A DNA stretch of 64,000 nucleotides from Sphingomonas kaistensis (GTDB lineage: Bacteria; Pseudomonadota; Alphaproteobacteria; Sphingomonadales; Sphingomonadaceae), in contig NZ_CP145607.1 in the NCBI RefSeq assembly GCF_036884275.1, forward strand, positions 2,715,001 to 2,779,000, given 5' to 3'. The position numbers and the translations under genes are program-made. Shown here piece by piece: positions 16,410-25,933 of this stretch (the stretch's first letter is position 1; every line of letters starts with the position of its first letter). The notes under the pieces were generated by a model. It ran no database searches, had not been told where the DNA came from, and was given only the letters and a program-made list of their open reading frames with translations.

Positions 16410-16694
16410 ATGCAGTTCCTGCGAACGCTCTTCTGGGTCGTGCTGGCCGTGTTTCTGGCGATCATCGCCCGCAACAACTGGTTCGACGTGACGATCAACC
16501 TGTGGGGCTCACTGCAAGCGGACGTGAAGCTGCCGCTGCTGGTCCTGATCGCGCTTTTGCTCGGCTTCCTGCCGACATTTCTCGTGATGCGCGCGCGGCA
16601 ATGGCGGCTCGAACGGCGGCTGTCGGTCGCCAATCCCCCGGCCCCGCAGATCGCGCCCACCGTGGCCGCCGCCGACAGGGACTTCGCGCTGTGA
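16410..16694 (+). CDS. LapA-type small inner-membrane protein (DUF1049), 94 aa
   Basis: Two hydrophobic helices (residues 2-20 and 42-62) are joined by NNWFDVTINLWGSLQADVKLP, the hallmark of LapA/DUF1049 proteins, followed by a basic cytoplasmic stretch MRARQWRLERRL. LapA proteins are linked to lipopolysaccharide assembly in E. coli. The stop overlaps the pyrF GTG by 4 bases (GTGA), so translation is probably coupled. Confidence 0.85.
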   Translation: MQFLRTLFWVVLAVFLAIIARNNWFDVTINLWGSLQADVKLPLLVLIALLLGFLPTFLVMRARQWRLERRLSVANPPAPQIAPTVAAADRDFAL

Positions 16695-17395
16695 GCAATT
16701 CGGTCTTCGTCGCCATCGACACGCCCGACCTCGCCGCCGCGCAAGCGCTGGCAAAGGCGGTTGCGCCGCACGTCGGCGGGCTGAAACTCGGCCTTGAATT
16801 CTTCGCCGCCAATGGCCCGTCCGGGGTCCGCGCGCTCGGTGAGACCGGGCTTCCGATTTTTCTCGACCTCAAGCTCCACGATATTCCCAACACCGTCGGC
16901 AAGGCCGTCGCCGCCCTCGCCCCGCTTTCGCCTGCCGTGCTGACCGTTCACGCCGCCGGTGGCCGCGCCATGCTGGAAGCCGCCAAGGCCGCCGCGCCCG
17001 CAGGCTGCAAGGTCGTCGCGGTGACCGTGCTGACCAGCCTCGATTCGGCCGACCTCGCCGACATCGGCGTAACCTCTTCCCCCGCCGAGCAGGTCGAGCG
17101 TCTCGCCGACCTCACCCGCCACGCGGGCTGCGACGGGATCGTCTGCTCGGGCGAAGAAGTCGCGGGTGCCGCCGTCCGCTGGCCCGGCGGCACCTTCGTC
17201 GTCCCCGGCCTCCGCCCCGCCGGAAGCGACCTCGGCGACCAGAAGCGCGTTCTGACCCCGGCCGACGCCCTCGGCCGAGGCGCCTCCATTCTCGTCATCG
17301 GCCGTCCGATCACCGCCGCCGCGGACCCGGCCGAGGCCGCGCGATCCGTCGCGGCTTCCCTCCTCTCACGCCCCGCGCTAACCGCCGGCGCCTGA
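16691..17395 (+). CDS. pyrF: Orotidine 5'-phosphate decarboxylase
   Basis: A 234-aa TIM-barrel enzyme making UMP from OMP, the last step of de novo pyrimidine synthesis. [17 protein letters not shown] opens the first strand and GLKLGLEFF the second. The catalytic Asp-Lys-Asp array is in [13 protein letters not shown], and [20 protein letters not shown] with LVIGRPIT form the phosphate site. It starts with GTG inside the lapA stop. No frame problems. Confidence 0.96.
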   Translation: MSNSVFVAIDTPDLAAAQALAKAVAPHVGGLKLGLEFFAANGPSGVRALGETGLPIFLDLKLHDIPNTVGKAVAALAPLSPAVLTVHAAGGRAMLEAAKAAAPAGCKVVAVTVLTSLDSADLADIGVTSSPAEQVERLADLTRHAGCDGIVCSGEEVAGAAVRWPGGTFVVPGLRPAGSDLGDQKRVLTPADALGRGASILVIGRPITAAADPAEAARSVAASLLSRPALTAGA

Positions 17396-17417
17396 CGTTC
17401 TTCCCAAGGACAAACCT

Positions 17418-18275
17418 ATGAGCTGGCTCACCCGGGTCCGTAATTCCATTTCCTTCCTGCCCAAGCGCCAGACTACCGACACGCTCTGGCACAAGTGCAA
17501 GAAGTGCGACGCGATGGTCTTCACCAAGGAATGGGAAGACAATCTGCAGGTCTGCCCGCGCTGCGACCATCACGACCGCATCCGCGCCCGCACCCGTTTC
17601 GCGCAGCTGTTCGACGAGGGCGAATACACGCTCCTCGCCAGCCCCGACGTGCGCGAGGATCCGCTCAAGTTCCGCGACACCAAGAAATACACCGACCGGA
17701 TCAAGGCCGCCCGCACCGCGACCGAGGAGAAGGACGCCTTTCTCAACGCCCGCGGCAAGATCGAAGGGCGTGAGGCGATCGTCGGGGTGCAGGACTTCGC
17801 CTTCATGGGCGGATCGATGGGCGTGGCGGTCGGATCGGCCCTTGTTGCCGGGATCAAGGCTGCGATCGCCGCCAAGCTGCCTTACATCATCTTCACCGCC
17901 GCCGGCGGCGCGCGCATGCAGGAAGGCATTCTGAGCCTGATGCAGATGCCCCGCGCCACCGTCGCGATTGAGATGCTGCGCGATGCGGGCCTCCCCTATA
18001 TCGTGGTGCTGACCGACCCGACCACCGGCGGCGTCACCGCCAGCTACGCGATGCTCGGCGATGTGCAGCTGGCAGAGCCCGGCGCCCTGATCGGCTTCGC
18101 CGGCCAACGCGTCATCGAGCAGACCATCCGCGAAAAGCTGCCCGACGGCTTCCAGCGCGCCGAATATCTGCTCGAGCATGGGATGATCGACATGGTCACC
18201 CATCGCCGCGAGTTGCGCGCCACGCTTGGCAGCCTGATCGACTATCTCGCGCCGGCGAGCCAAGCGGCCGCCTGA
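17418..18275 (+). CDS. accD: Acetyl-CoA carboxylase carboxyltransferase beta subunit
   Basis: A 285-aa protein with the N-terminal zinc ribbon (Cys27, Cys30, Cys46, Cys49), then the crotonase-like carboxyltransferase domain with [19 protein letters not shown] and [17 protein letters not shown]. With AccA it transfers carboxyl from biotin to acetyl-CoA to give malonyl-CoA. AAGGA precedes the ATG. The stop overlaps the folC start by one base (TGATG); accD-folC is a common bacterial pair. Confidence 0.97.
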   Translation: MSWLTRVRNSISFLPKRQTTDTLWHKCKKCDAMVFTKEWEDNLQVCPRCDHHDRIRARTRFAQLFDEGEYTLLASPDVREDPLKFRDTKKYTDRIKAARTATEEKDAFLNARGKIEGREAIVGVQDFAFMGGSMGVAVGSALVAGIKAAIAAKLPYIIFTAAGGARMQEGILSLMQMPRATVAIEMLRDAGLPYIVVLTDPTTGGVTASYAMLGDVQLAEPGALIGFAGQRVIEQTIREKLPDGFQRAEYLLEHGMIDMVTHRRELRATLGSLIDYLAPASQAAA

Positions 18276-19570
18276 TGGCCGACGGGGCCCGCTCGGACCA
18301 TCCGGGCGTGCAGGCCGAGCTCGACCGGCTGACGCAGCTTAGCCCGGGCGGCGATCGCCTCGGGCTCGAGCGGATCACCGAGCTGCTGGACCGCCTCGGC
18401 AATCCGCAAGCGGCGTTGCCGCCGGTGTTTCATGTCGCCGGGACCAACGGCAAAGGCTCGACCTGCGCGTTCCTGCGCGCCGCGCTCGAAGCCGCGGGCG
18501 CGCGCGTCCATGTCTTCACCTCGCCCCACCTCGTCCGCTTCAACGAACGCATCCGCCTCGCCGGCCACCTGATCGACGACGAGGCGCTCGCCGCGCTGCT
18601 TGGCGAAGTGCTCGACGCGGGCAGCGACATCGCCCCCAGCTTCTTTGAGGCCACCGCTGCCGCCGCCTTGCTCGCCTTCGCCCGCACCCCCGCCGACGCC
18701 CTGGTGCTGGAAGTCGGCATGGGCGGCCGCCTCGACGCGACCAACGTGGTCGAGCGCCCCGCCGTCACCGGAATCGCCGCGCTCGGCCTCGATCACCAGC
18801 AATGGCTGGGCGAAAGCTTGGCGGACATCGCGGCCGAGAAAGCCGGCATCGCCAAGGCAGGCGTTCCACTTGTCACGCTCTCGTCTCCGCCCGAAGCCGC
18901 CGCTCGAGTCCGCGCTGTCGCACAATCACGCAGCGCGCCATTGTTCGTGCAAGGCGAACACTGGCTTAGCCGCGTCGCCGACGACCGCCTCCATTATCGC
19001 GACGCGCAGGGCAGCCTCGACCTCCCCCTCCCCGCGCTCCCAGGCGCGCATCAGGCCGACAACGCCGCGCTGGCCATCGCCATGTTGCGCCATCAGTCGG
19101 CACTGGCCATGCCCGACGCCGCCCTCGCCCGCGCCATGCCCGATGTCCGCTGGCCTGCTCGCCTCCAGAAGCTCCGTCCCGGTCCGCTGATCGGCATCCG
19201 CGACGTCTGGCTCGACGGCGGCCACAATGCGCAAGCCGCGGCGGTCCTCGCCGCCAGCATCGCCGAGCTTACCGCCGGCCGCCCGCTCCACCTCATCGTC
19301 GGTGCGCTCACCACTAAGGATGCTGCCGGCCTCCTCGCCCCCTTCCGGGGCTTGGTGAGCCAAGTCCTCGCCATCGGCTTCGACCACCCGCTGGCGATGA
19401 CCGCCGACGCCCTCGCCGTCACCGCCACCGCGCAAGGTCTTCCCGCGCACGCCCACGCCGACTTCCGATCCGCTCTGGCCAGCGTGCCGCCCGGTGCCGC
19501 GATCCTGATCGCCGGCTCGCTCTACCTCGCCGGCGAGGTCCTCGCCCTCAACGACGAAGCCCCGGACTAG
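18275..19570 (+). CDS. folC: Bifunctional folylpolyglutamate / dihydrofolate synthase
   Basis: A 431-aa Mur-ligase-type enzyme adding glutamate to folates. The P-loop is FHVAGTNGKGSTCAFLRAAL (about residue 54). TSPHLVRFNERIRL is the family signature, LEVGMGGRLDATNVV carries the metal-binding region, and DGGHNAQAAAVLA is in the C-terminal domain. It is translationally coupled to accD and converges with the transporter gene over 4 bases. Confidence 0.95.
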   Translation: MADGARSDHPGVQAELDRLTQLSPGGDRLGLERITELLDRLGNPQAALPPVFHVAGTNGKGSTCAFLRAALEAAGARVHVFTSPHLVRFNERIRLAGHLIDDEALAALLGEVLDAGSDIAPSFFEATAAAALLAFARTPADALVLEVGMGGRLDATNVVERPAVTGIAALGLDHQQWLGESLADIAAEKAGIAKAGVPLVTLSSPPEAAARVRAVAQSRSAPLFVQGEHWLSRVADDRLHYRDAQGSLDLPLPALPGAHQADNAALAIAMLRHQSALAMPDAALARAMPDVRWPARLQKLRPGPLIGIRDVWLDGGHNAQAAAVLAASIAELTAGRPLHLIVGALTTKDAAGLLAPFRGLVSQVLAIGFDHPLAMTADALAVTATAQGLPAHAHADFRSALASVPPGAAILIAGSLYLAGEVLALNDEAPD

Positions 19571-21342
19571 GCCGTATCGCCTTGCGCCGCGCGGGCCGCA
19601 TCGCCTGCCGGTACCGGCCCGCTCGCCCGCGACTGCCGCCCGGTCCAGCCCTGGCGTGCCCATTCCAGCGCGACAAACCCCACGGCGACCAGCCCGATCG
19701 TCGCGGTCAGGTAGAACACCGGCGCATAACCGACCTGATCGATCATCTCGCCCAAGGCCGCCCGGCCGAGCGAGCCGATCAGGAAGGTGAGCGACGACAA
19801 TAGCGCATATTGCACCGCGCTGAATTCGCGGCTGGTTATCGACGACAGGTAAGCGACGAACGCCGCCCCGGCGAGACCGCCCGCGATATTCTCGCCCGAA
19901 ATGGCGATCAGCAGCCGGACCATCCGCAGGTCATGCCCGAACGCGTCCAGCCCGAAGGTCCGGGCAAAGGCATCGATATACGGCGCGCCCGACGCCAGGT
20001 CAGCATACAGAAGGTTGCTCGCCGCCGCGACGATCGCGCCGATCATCAGGGTCGGCATCCGCCCCACGGTCGCGAACATGATCCCGCCGATCGCGATCCC
20101 CGCCATGGTCATGAAAACGCCGAAGATCTTCGACGCGAACGCTACCTCGTCCCCGGTGTACTGCAGTTCCTGAAGATAGAATGGGAAGGCGAAGCTGCCC
20201 CAGATATTGTCGGTGATTCGGTAGCTGAGGATCAGCCCCATCACGATGATCACGCCCCAGCCCATGCGGCGCACCAGCTCGGCGAGCGGCAGGATCAGCG
20301 CGCCATAGGCATGGTCGGCTGTGCGCTCGAGCCCGCTCGAGGCCGGCACATCGCGCTCCAGCACATAATGCGGCCGCGCCGCCAGCCAGTTGAACACCGC
20401 CGCCACGATTGCCGGGATCAGCACGGTCGCGGCAACGATCAGCGGGCCGTAGGTCTTGGTGAAATCGCCGACGCTCGGCGGCTTGCCGGTTGCTGGATCG
20501 ACCGCGCCGCCCAGCATGTCCGCCATGAACGCGCCCACCGTCCAGATCGCCCACGCCCAGCCGAGCCCGACGATGCCAAGCCCGATCGCGCGCAGTTTGG
20601 GCGAAATGGCGCCTGCGCGGCGAAGCGCCGATTGCTGTTCTTCGGACGCGGTGCGCGGGGTGTCGGGCGCCAGCAAGGTCGCGATCAGGGTCAGCCCCAT
20701 GAATACGCCCATCACCGCATAGACCGCCGGCCAGCTCATCCGTTCGGACAACACCAGTGCCAGCGCGCCGCCGATCAGCGCGGCGATGCGGAAGCCGAGC
20801 TGGTAGATGGAGGACAGGATCTCGACCGGCGCTTCCTCGTCGGCGACGTCGATCCGCCAAGCGTCGATAACCACGTCCTGCGTCGCCGAGGCGAACGCCC
20901 CGATCACCGCGATCAGCGCAAAGGTCCCAAGCGCCAGCCGCGGATCGGACAGCGACAGCCCGAAAAAGGTCAGGGTCAGGATGATCTGGCACAGCAGCAG
21001 CCACCCGCGCCGCCGCCCAAGCCGCTCCAGGCCCGGCAAGCGCACCCGGTCGACCAGCGGTGACCACAGGAACTTAAAGGCATAGGCAAGGCCGATCCAC
21101 GACAGCACGCCGATGGTGGCGAGGTCGATCTGCCATTCGCCAAGCCACGCGTTCAGCGTGCCGATCAGCAGCGTGAAGGGAAGCCCCGCGCCGAACCCGA
21201 ACGCCAGCATCACCGCCGTCTTGCGATTGGACAGCGCCGTCCTGATCAGCCGCCAGCCCTTGGGCTGCTCCACCTTCGCCGTGTCGTCCGCTGCCGCCGC
21301 TGTCGCCAAGGACCGTTCCCTTCCCGCTTCTTGCCCTGTCAC
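19567..21342 (-). CDS. AmpG-like major facilitator (muropeptide-type) permease
   Basis: A 591-aa inner-membrane protein with twelve or more hydrophobic segments. The first, AVMLAFGFGAGLPFTLLIGTLNAWL, matches the AmpG motif. LSWIGLAYAFKFLWSPLVDR and TQDVVIDAWRIDVADEEA are also typical of the AmpG/acetyl-CoA transporter group. Members import cell-wall degradation products. The start is GTG at 21342; a later start would trim only a polar tail. The long middle loop (residues 265-345) is larger than in E. coli AmpG. Confidence 0.82.
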   Translation of the reverse strand: MTGQEAGRERSLATAAAADDTAKVEQPKGWRLIRTALSNRKTAVMLAFGFGAGLPFTLLIGTLNAWLGEWQIDLATIGVLSWIGLAYAFKFLWSPLVDRVRLPGLERLGRRRGWLLLCQIILTLTFFGLSLSDPRLALGTFALIAVIGAFASATQDVVIDAWRIDVADEEAPVEILSSIYQLGFRIAALIGGALALVLSERMSWPAVYAVMGVFMGLTLIATLLAPDTPRTASEEQQSALRRAGAISPKLRAIGLGIVGLGWAWAIWTVGAFMADMLGGAVDPATGKPPSVGDFTKTYGPLIVAATVLIPAIVAAVFNWLAARPHYVLERDVPASSGLERTADHAYGALILPLAELVRRMGWGVIIVMGLILSYRITDNIWGSFAFPFYLQELQYTGDEVAFASKIFGVFMTMAGIAIGGIMFATVGRMPTLMIGAIVAAASNLLYADLASGAPYIDAFARTFGLDAFGHDLRMVRLLIAISGENIAGGLAGAAFVAYLSSITSREFSAVQYALLSSLTFLIGSLGRAALGEMIDQVGYAPVFYLTATIGLVAVGFVALEWARQGWTGRQSRASGPVPAGDAARAAQGDTA

Positions 21343-21418
21343 TCGTCTAGCAGCCGCATTTCGCCTGAACAGCCCGTGAGTGCTTGCGCCCGCCCGGCCT
21401 CAGGCGCAGTCTGCCGCG

Positions 21419-22564
21419 ATGGATGCCCCGGCCAAGTCGATCCGCCCGACCCCCGGCCAGCTCGTTCTTGCCGAACGGCTGGCGGGCGGCGGCGAGATGC
21501 TGGGCGACGGGATCGTCCGCCTTCCGGCCAGCGTCTACACCGACCACGCGCGGTTCGAGGCGGAGCGGACACGCCTCTTCGCTCGCCTGCCGCTGGTGCT
21601 CGGCCCCTCGGCCATGCTGCCCTCTCCCCGCACCGCAGTCGCGCATGACGGCTATGGGGTCCCGCTGATCGTCAGCCGCGACGAGGATGGCCAGGTCCAC
21701 ATCCTCGCCAATGCCTGCCGCCACCGCGGCACCCGGCTAGTCGAAGGCACCGGCATCGTCCCGGCCAAGCGGATCGTCTGCCCCTACCACGCCTGGGCCT
21801 ACAGACCCGACGGCGCGCTCGCCGGGCTGCCCCGCGCCGACTGCTTCCCCGGCCTCGACAAAGGCGACATGGGATTGCGCCGCTTCCCCGCCATCGAAAG
21901 CGGCGGCCTGATCTGGTTTGCGCAGGACCCCGCCGCCGACTTCGCCTCGGCAGAGGCCCTAGCGCCAGACCTCGATGCCTTCGGCCTTCCCGACCTCCAC
22001 CTCTACCGTCGCCGCACCCACGAGGTCGCCGCCAACTGGAAGCTGATCGTCGATGCCTTTCTCGAAAGCTATCACGTCCAGCGCCTCCACGCGCAGACCA
22101 TCGCGCCGTTCTTCGCCGACGGCATCACCGTCGCCGATCGCATCGGCCCACATCAGCGCGCGGCGGTCGGGCGCACCGACTATCTCGGCCGCATCGACCG
22201 TGACGACTGGCGCCAGCTGCGGCGGGCGATGACCTTCACCTATCACCTGTTTCCCAACGCCATCCTCGTGATGAGCCCCGACTATCTCAACATCCTCACC
22301 TGCTGGCCGCAGGACGTCGGGCACACGGCGGTCGAGGACATCATGCTGATCCCCGCGCCCCCGCGCGACGCGGAAGAAGAGCGGCATTGGGACAAGAGCT
22401 GGACCCTGCTCGACGAAGGCACCTTCGCCGCCGAGGATTTCCGCGCCGCCGCGCTCTGTCACTGCGGATTGGCGAGCGGCCTGATCGAAGACATCACGCT
22501 CGGCACGCTCGAGCATGGCCTCGCCGAATTCCACGCCATGATCGACACGGCCCTGTCGGACTGA
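21419..22564 (+). CDS. Rieske non-heme iron oxygenase, alpha-subunit type
   Basis: A 381-aa protein. The Rieske centre is CRHRGTRLVEG with CPYHAWAYRPDG (C-x-H...C-x2-H, residues about 100-123). The mononuclear iron site is NWKLIVDAFLESYHVQRLH (two His near 220). Such enzymes oxidise aromatic rings, choline-like amines or carnitine, with electrons from a reductase that is not encoded nearby. The ATG at 21419 is used; a GTG at 21380 is possible. Substrate unknown. Confidence 0.88.
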   Translation: MDAPAKSIRPTPGQLVLAERLAGGGEMLGDGIVRLPASVYTDHARFEAERTRLFARLPLVLGPSAMLPSPRTAVAHDGYGVPLIVSRDEDGQVHILANACRHRGTRLVEGTGIVPAKRIVCPYHAWAYRPDGALAGLPRADCFPGLDKGDMGLRRFPAIESGGLIWFAQDPAADFASAEALAPDLDAFGLPDLHLYRRRTHEVAANWKLIVDAFLESYHVQRLHAQTIAPFFADGITVADRIGPHQRAAVGRTDYLGRIDRDDWRQLRRAMTFTYHLFPNAILVMSPDYLNILTCWPQDVGHTAVEDIMLIPAPPRDAEEERHWDKSWTLLDEGTFAAEDFRAAALCHCGLASGLIEDITLGTLEHGLAEFHAMIDTALSD

Positions 22565-22567
22565 TCC

Positions 22568-23044
22568 TCAGGCGGCGAGCGGCCGGGCGTAAAGGATCAC
22601 CCCGTCCGGCGCCTTCACCTTGGCTTTGCCGCCGAGGATCTGTTCGACCATCTTCAGCGCCGCTTTCAGCCGCCGCTCGTTATAGGGTTTGCACAACACG
22701 CCTAGCGAATTGCCATCGCCCACTTCGGGCGGATTGGCGGTCGCCAGCAACAGGGGAATGCCCCGCGCCTGCGCTTCGGCCGCAAGATCGATGCCGGTGC
22801 GCTTGCCCGTCAGTTGGATGTCGCTGAGGATCAGATCGACCCCGCCCTCGGCTTCCTCGCTTTCTTCGGCAGAAGGGGCAGCTTCGCGCTCCAGCACGGC
22901 CAGCGCCTCGCGCACGCTATCCACCGTCGCCACGACCGTGTAGCCCGCAGCGGCCACCATGGTCTCGTTGTCGAACGCCACCAGCGGCTCGTCCTCGACG
23001 ATCAGGATGCGCTTGACGTGACGTTCCCGGGTGCCGAACAGCAT
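22568..23044 (-). CDS. Single-domain response regulator, 158 aa
   Basis: A receiver domain only: ILIVEDEPLVAFDNETMV is the acidic pocket, and the phospho-Asp is in VDLILSDIQLTGKRTGIDL. The conserved Lys is in GVLCKPYNERRLKAAL. There is no output domain, so it acts through a partner. An acidic insert (EESEEAEGG, about residue 60) is unusual within the receiver. The FDNETMVAAAGY form is common in sphingomonad orphan receivers. No kinase is adjacent. Confidence 0.85.
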   Translation of the reverse strand: MLFGTRERHVKRILIVEDEPLVAFDNETMVAAAGYTVVATVDSVREALAVLEREAAPSAEESEEAEGGVDLILSDIQLTGKRTGIDLAAEAQARGIPLLLATANPPEVGDGNSLGVLCKPYNERRLKAALKMVEQILGGKAKVKAPDGVILYARPLAA

Positions 23045-23071
23045 CGCATTACCTTCGAAGAGGATTGAATC

Positions 23072-23974
23072 GTGCCCCCCCAACGACCGACGGGTCCCCG
23101 CGGTCCCCGCCCGCCGCAAGGCCCCGCGAAAACTTCTCGTCGTGCCCCGCCCGCCACAGGCGCACGGCCTGCGCGGCCATTTCCGAGCGGCCCGCGAGGC
23201 AAGCCGCCCGGACCGCCGCGCGAAACCGGCCCGCAGCGTATCGCCAAGCTGCTGGCCCGCGCCGGCGTCGCCTCGCGCCGCGATATTGAACGGATGATTG
23301 AGGAACGCCGGATCGCGCTCGACGGCGAAATCCTGACCACGCCCGCTACCCTGCTCGAAAACCTGCGCGGCGTGACCGTCGACGGCAAGCCCGTCGCTCC
23401 GCCCGCCGCGGCCCGGCTATGGCGCTTCTACAAGCCCGCCGGCTGCCTCACCGCCGCCAACGACCCCAAGGGCCGGCCGACCATCTACGACCGCCTGCCG
23501 GGCGGCCTGCCGCGGGTCATGCCGGTCGGGCGGCTCGACTATATGACGGAAGGGCTGCTGCTCCTCACCAACGACGGTGAACTGAAGCGCCAGCTAGAGC
23601 TTCCCGCCACGGCCGTCGTCCGCCGCTACCGCGCCCGCGCGTTTGGGGAGATCAGCCAGGCCCAGCTCGAGGAGCTTGCCGACGGAATCGAGATCGAGGG
23701 CATGCGCTACGGCTCGATCGACGCCAATCTCGAACGCCGTACCGGTGCCAATTGCTGGATCGAACTGGCCCTGACCGAAGGCAAGAACCGCGAAGTCCGC
23801 CGCGTGCTCGAACATCTCGGGCTTCAGGTCAGCCGCCTGATCCGGGTCAGCTATGGCCCCTTCACCATGCTCGATCTCGAGCCCGGCCAGGTCGGCGAAG
23901 TCCAGCGCGAGGAACTGTTCCGCTTCCGCCAGACGCTGAAGACGCCGGCGACAAAGGATTCGCGCCAGCCCTGA
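23072..23974 (+). CDS. RsuA/RluB-family rRNA pseudouridine synthase
   Basis: A 300-aa protein with a disordered Pro/Arg-rich N-terminus (1-50), then an S4 RNA-binding domain ([20 protein letters not shown]) and the catalytic domain with [19 protein letters not shown] (catalytic Asp). LIRVSYGPF and [16 protein letters not shown] complete the signature. It isomerises a uridine in 23S or 16S rRNA; RluB is most likely by sequence pattern. The GTG start at 23072 follows AGAGGA. It is divergent from the response regulator. Confidence 0.88.
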   Translation: MPPQRPTGPRGPRPPQGPAKTSRRAPPATGARPARPFPSGPRGKPPGPPRETGPQRIAKLLARAGVASRRDIERMIEERRIALDGEILTTPATLLENLRGVTVDGKPVAPPAAARLWRFYKPAGCLTAANDPKGRPTIYDRLPGGLPRVMPVGRLDYMTEGLLLLTNDGELKRQLELPATAVVRRYRARAFGEISQAQLEELADGIEIEGMRYGSIDANLERRTGANCWIELALTEGKNREVRRVLEHLGLQVSRLIRVSYGPFTMLDLEPGQVGEVQREELFRFRQTLKTPATKDSRQP

Positions 23975-24092
23975 TCGCGGGCGGGCACGTTGCCTTTGCG
24001 ACCTACCCGCGCTATGCGCCCGCCCGCTCCTGCATGGTCATCCCTGGAGGCGTGGGGAGCGGTACAACACTCTTTTTCAAAGGAATGCACGT

Positions 24093-24728
24093 ATGAGCGA
24101 ACAGCTGACGCTGACCGCCGAAACGCGCGACCGGGCTGGCAAGGGAGCCTCCCGTGAGCTGCGTAACTCGGGCCGAGTCCCCGCCGTTGTCTATGGCGCC
24201 AACCAGGAGCCGCTGAGCATCCACGTCGAGGAAAAGGTCCTCGCCAAGATGCTGTCGACCGGCCACTTCATGAACTCGGTCGTGATGATCGACGCCGGCG
24301 GCAAGACGACGCGCACCCTTCCCAAGGACGTGCAGTTCCACCCCGTCACCAGCCGCCCGGTCCATGTCGACTTCCTGCGCATCGGTGAGCACAGCAAGGT
24401 CACCGTCAACGTGCCCGTGCGCTTCACCGACGAAGAGGAAAGCCCCGGCATCAAGCGCGGCGCCGTGCTTAACATCGTCAAGCACGAGATCGAGCTCGTC
24501 TGCGACGCGTCGGAAATCGCCGACGACATCGAAGTCAGCCTCAAGGGCCTCGACGTGGGCGATTCGATCCACATCTCGAACGTCACCCTGCCCGAGGGCG
24601 CGACCCCGACCATCACCGACCGCGACTTCACCATCGCGACGATCGTGGCTCCGTCGGCGCTGAAGAGCGACGAGGGTGATACCACCGTCGACGGCGAAGG
24701 CGAAGAAGCCGCCGGCGACGCCGAGTAA
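24093..24728 (+). CDS. rplY: Ribosomal protein L25 (Ctc-type)
   Basis: A 211-aa two-domain L25 of the long Ctc form. The 5S-rRNA-binding N-terminal domain ([20 protein letters not shown], then [19 protein letters not shown]) is followed by the TL5-type beta domain and an acidic tail rich in Glu/Ala/Gly. AAAGGA precedes the ATG. It is followed by an intrinsic terminator and pth, the usual gene order. Confidence 0.97.
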   Translation: MSEQLTLTAETRDRAGKGASRELRNSGRVPAVVYGANQEPLSIHVEEKVLAKMLSTGHFMNSVVMIDAGGKTTRTLPKDVQFHPVTSRPVHVDFLRIGEHSKVTVNVPVRFTDEEESPGIKRGAVLNIVKHEIELVCDASEIADDIEVSLKGLDVGDSIHISNVTLPEGATPTITDRDFTIATIVAPSALKSDEGDTTVDGEGEEAAGDAE

Positions 24729-24735
24729 TCGGTTC

Positions 24736-24774
24736 CTCCCCTCCCGTGTCCGCGCGGGAGGGGAGTTTCCCTTT
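24736..24774 (+). terminator. Terminator between rplY and pth
   Basis: An 11-bp stem CTCCCCTCCCG (24736-24746) with CGGGAGGGGAG (24755-24765) is followed by TTTCCCTTTC. It ends only a few bases before the pth ATG at 24777, so pth either depends on read-through or has its own promoter inside rplY. Confidence 0.8.
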
Positions 24775-24776
24775 CG

Positions 24777-25349
24777 ATGCAGATCTGGACCGGCCTCGGT
24801 AATCCCGGCGCGCAATATGCGCTGCATCGGCACAATGTCGGCTTCATGGCCGTCGACACCATTGCCGAAATCCACGGCTTCTCGCCCTGGCAGAAGAAGC
24901 ATCGCGGCCTCATTTCCGAAGGCCGCATCGGCGGGCAGAAGGTTCTGCTGCTCAAGCCTCAGACCTTCATGAACGACAGCGGCGGCTCGGTTCAGCAGGC
25001 GCTGCACTTCTACAAACTCGACGTCGACGCGCTCACGGTCCTGCATGACGAGCTCGATCTCGCCCCGATGAAGGTCAAGGTCCGGGTCGGCGGCGGCCTC
25101 GCCGGGCACAACGGCCTGCGCTCGATCAACGCCTCGGTCGGGCCCGACTTCCGCCGCGTGCGCATCGGCATCGGCCACCCCGGCCACAAGGACCGGGTGA
25201 CCGGCCACGTGCTCGGCAATTACGCCAAGAGCGAGATGGAGCCCCTGTCCGACCTGCTCGCCGCCCTCGCCGCCGAAGCCGACTGGCTGGCGAAAGGCGA
25301 CGATGTCCGTTTCATGAGCGACGTCGCCATGCGGCTGCACCACGACTGA
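24777..25349 (+). CDS. pth: Peptidyl-tRNA hydrolase
   Basis: A 190-aa enzyme releasing peptides from drop-off peptidyl-tRNA. LGNPGAQYALHRHNVGFMAVD contains the catalytic His. FMNDSGGSVQQAL, LHDELDLAPMKVKVRVGGGL and GHNGLRSI complete the active site. The start has no good Shine-Dalgarno because the rplY terminator occupies that place, so expression is probably modest or coupled to read-through. Two bases separate it from the next gene. Confidence 0.96.
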   Translation: MQIWTGLGNPGAQYALHRHNVGFMAVDTIAEIHGFSPWQKKHRGLISEGRIGGQKVLLLKPQTFMNDSGGSVQQALHFYKLDVDALTVLHDELDLAPMKVKVRVGGGLAGHNGLRSINASVGPDFRRVRIGIGHPGHKDRVTGHVLGNYAKSEMEPLSDLLAALAAEADWLAKGDDVRFMSDVAMRLHHD

Positions 25350-25351
25350 CG

Positions 25352-25933
25352 ATGCGCCAGCTCTTCGCCACACCGCTTTACGAAGCCGATCTGAAGTTCG
25401 ATATCGACGAACTCGCCCACTCGATCCACAGCCTCGCCGAAGACGACGGCGCCGGGCGCCGCTGGGCCAGGGAGCATGGCTACAAGGGCTACACCAGCTA
25501 CGCCTCGCTAGATGACCTGCCGCGCCGCGACCCCGTCTTCGCCGACCTCGCCAAGGCGCTGACCCGCCATGCCGCAAGCTTCGCCCGCGATCTCGCGTGG
25601 GACGTGAAGCCCAAGCTCGACAGCTTGTGGGTCAACAAGCTGAAGCCCGGCGGCCACCACAGCGCGCACATCCACCCGCACTCGATCCTGTCGGGCACGC
25701 TTTATGTGGAGATCCCGGACGGCGCCGGCGCAATCCGTTTCGAGGACCCGCGCCTGCCGATGATGATGGCCGCGCCGACCCGCCGCCCCGACGCGCACGA
25801 ACCGCTGCGCCCCTTCGTCACCGTGCACCCTCGCCCGGGCCAGCTCCTGCTATGGGAAAGCTGGCTGCGTCACGAGGTCCTGCCCGGCACCGCCCGCGGT
25901 GAGCGGCTGAGCGTCAGCTTCAACTTCGCCTAA
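25352..25933 (+). CDS. TIGR02466-type putative 2OG-Fe(II) oxygenase, 193 aa
   Basis: A soluble protein starting MRQLFATPLYEADL. The core fits the TIGR02466 family: LDSLWVNKLKPGGHHSAHIH, HSILSGTLYVEIP, LLLWESWLRHEVLPG and ERLSVSFNFA. The HxH (HIHPH), distal His (RHEV) and Arg (ERLS) are plausible iron and 2-oxoglutarate ligands. It overlaps no gene but is 2 bases after pth and 4 bases into the convergent cyclase gene. Substrate unknown. Confidence 0.8.
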   Translation: MRQLFATPLYEADLKFDIDELAHSIHSLAEDDGAGRRWAREHGYKGYTSYASLDDLPRRDPVFADLAKALTRHAASFARDLAWDVKPKLDSLWVNKLKPGGHHSAHIHPHSILSGTLYVEIPDGAGAIRFEDPRLPMMMAAPTRRPDAHEPLRPFVTVHPRPGQLLLWESWLRHEVLPGTARGERLSVSFNFA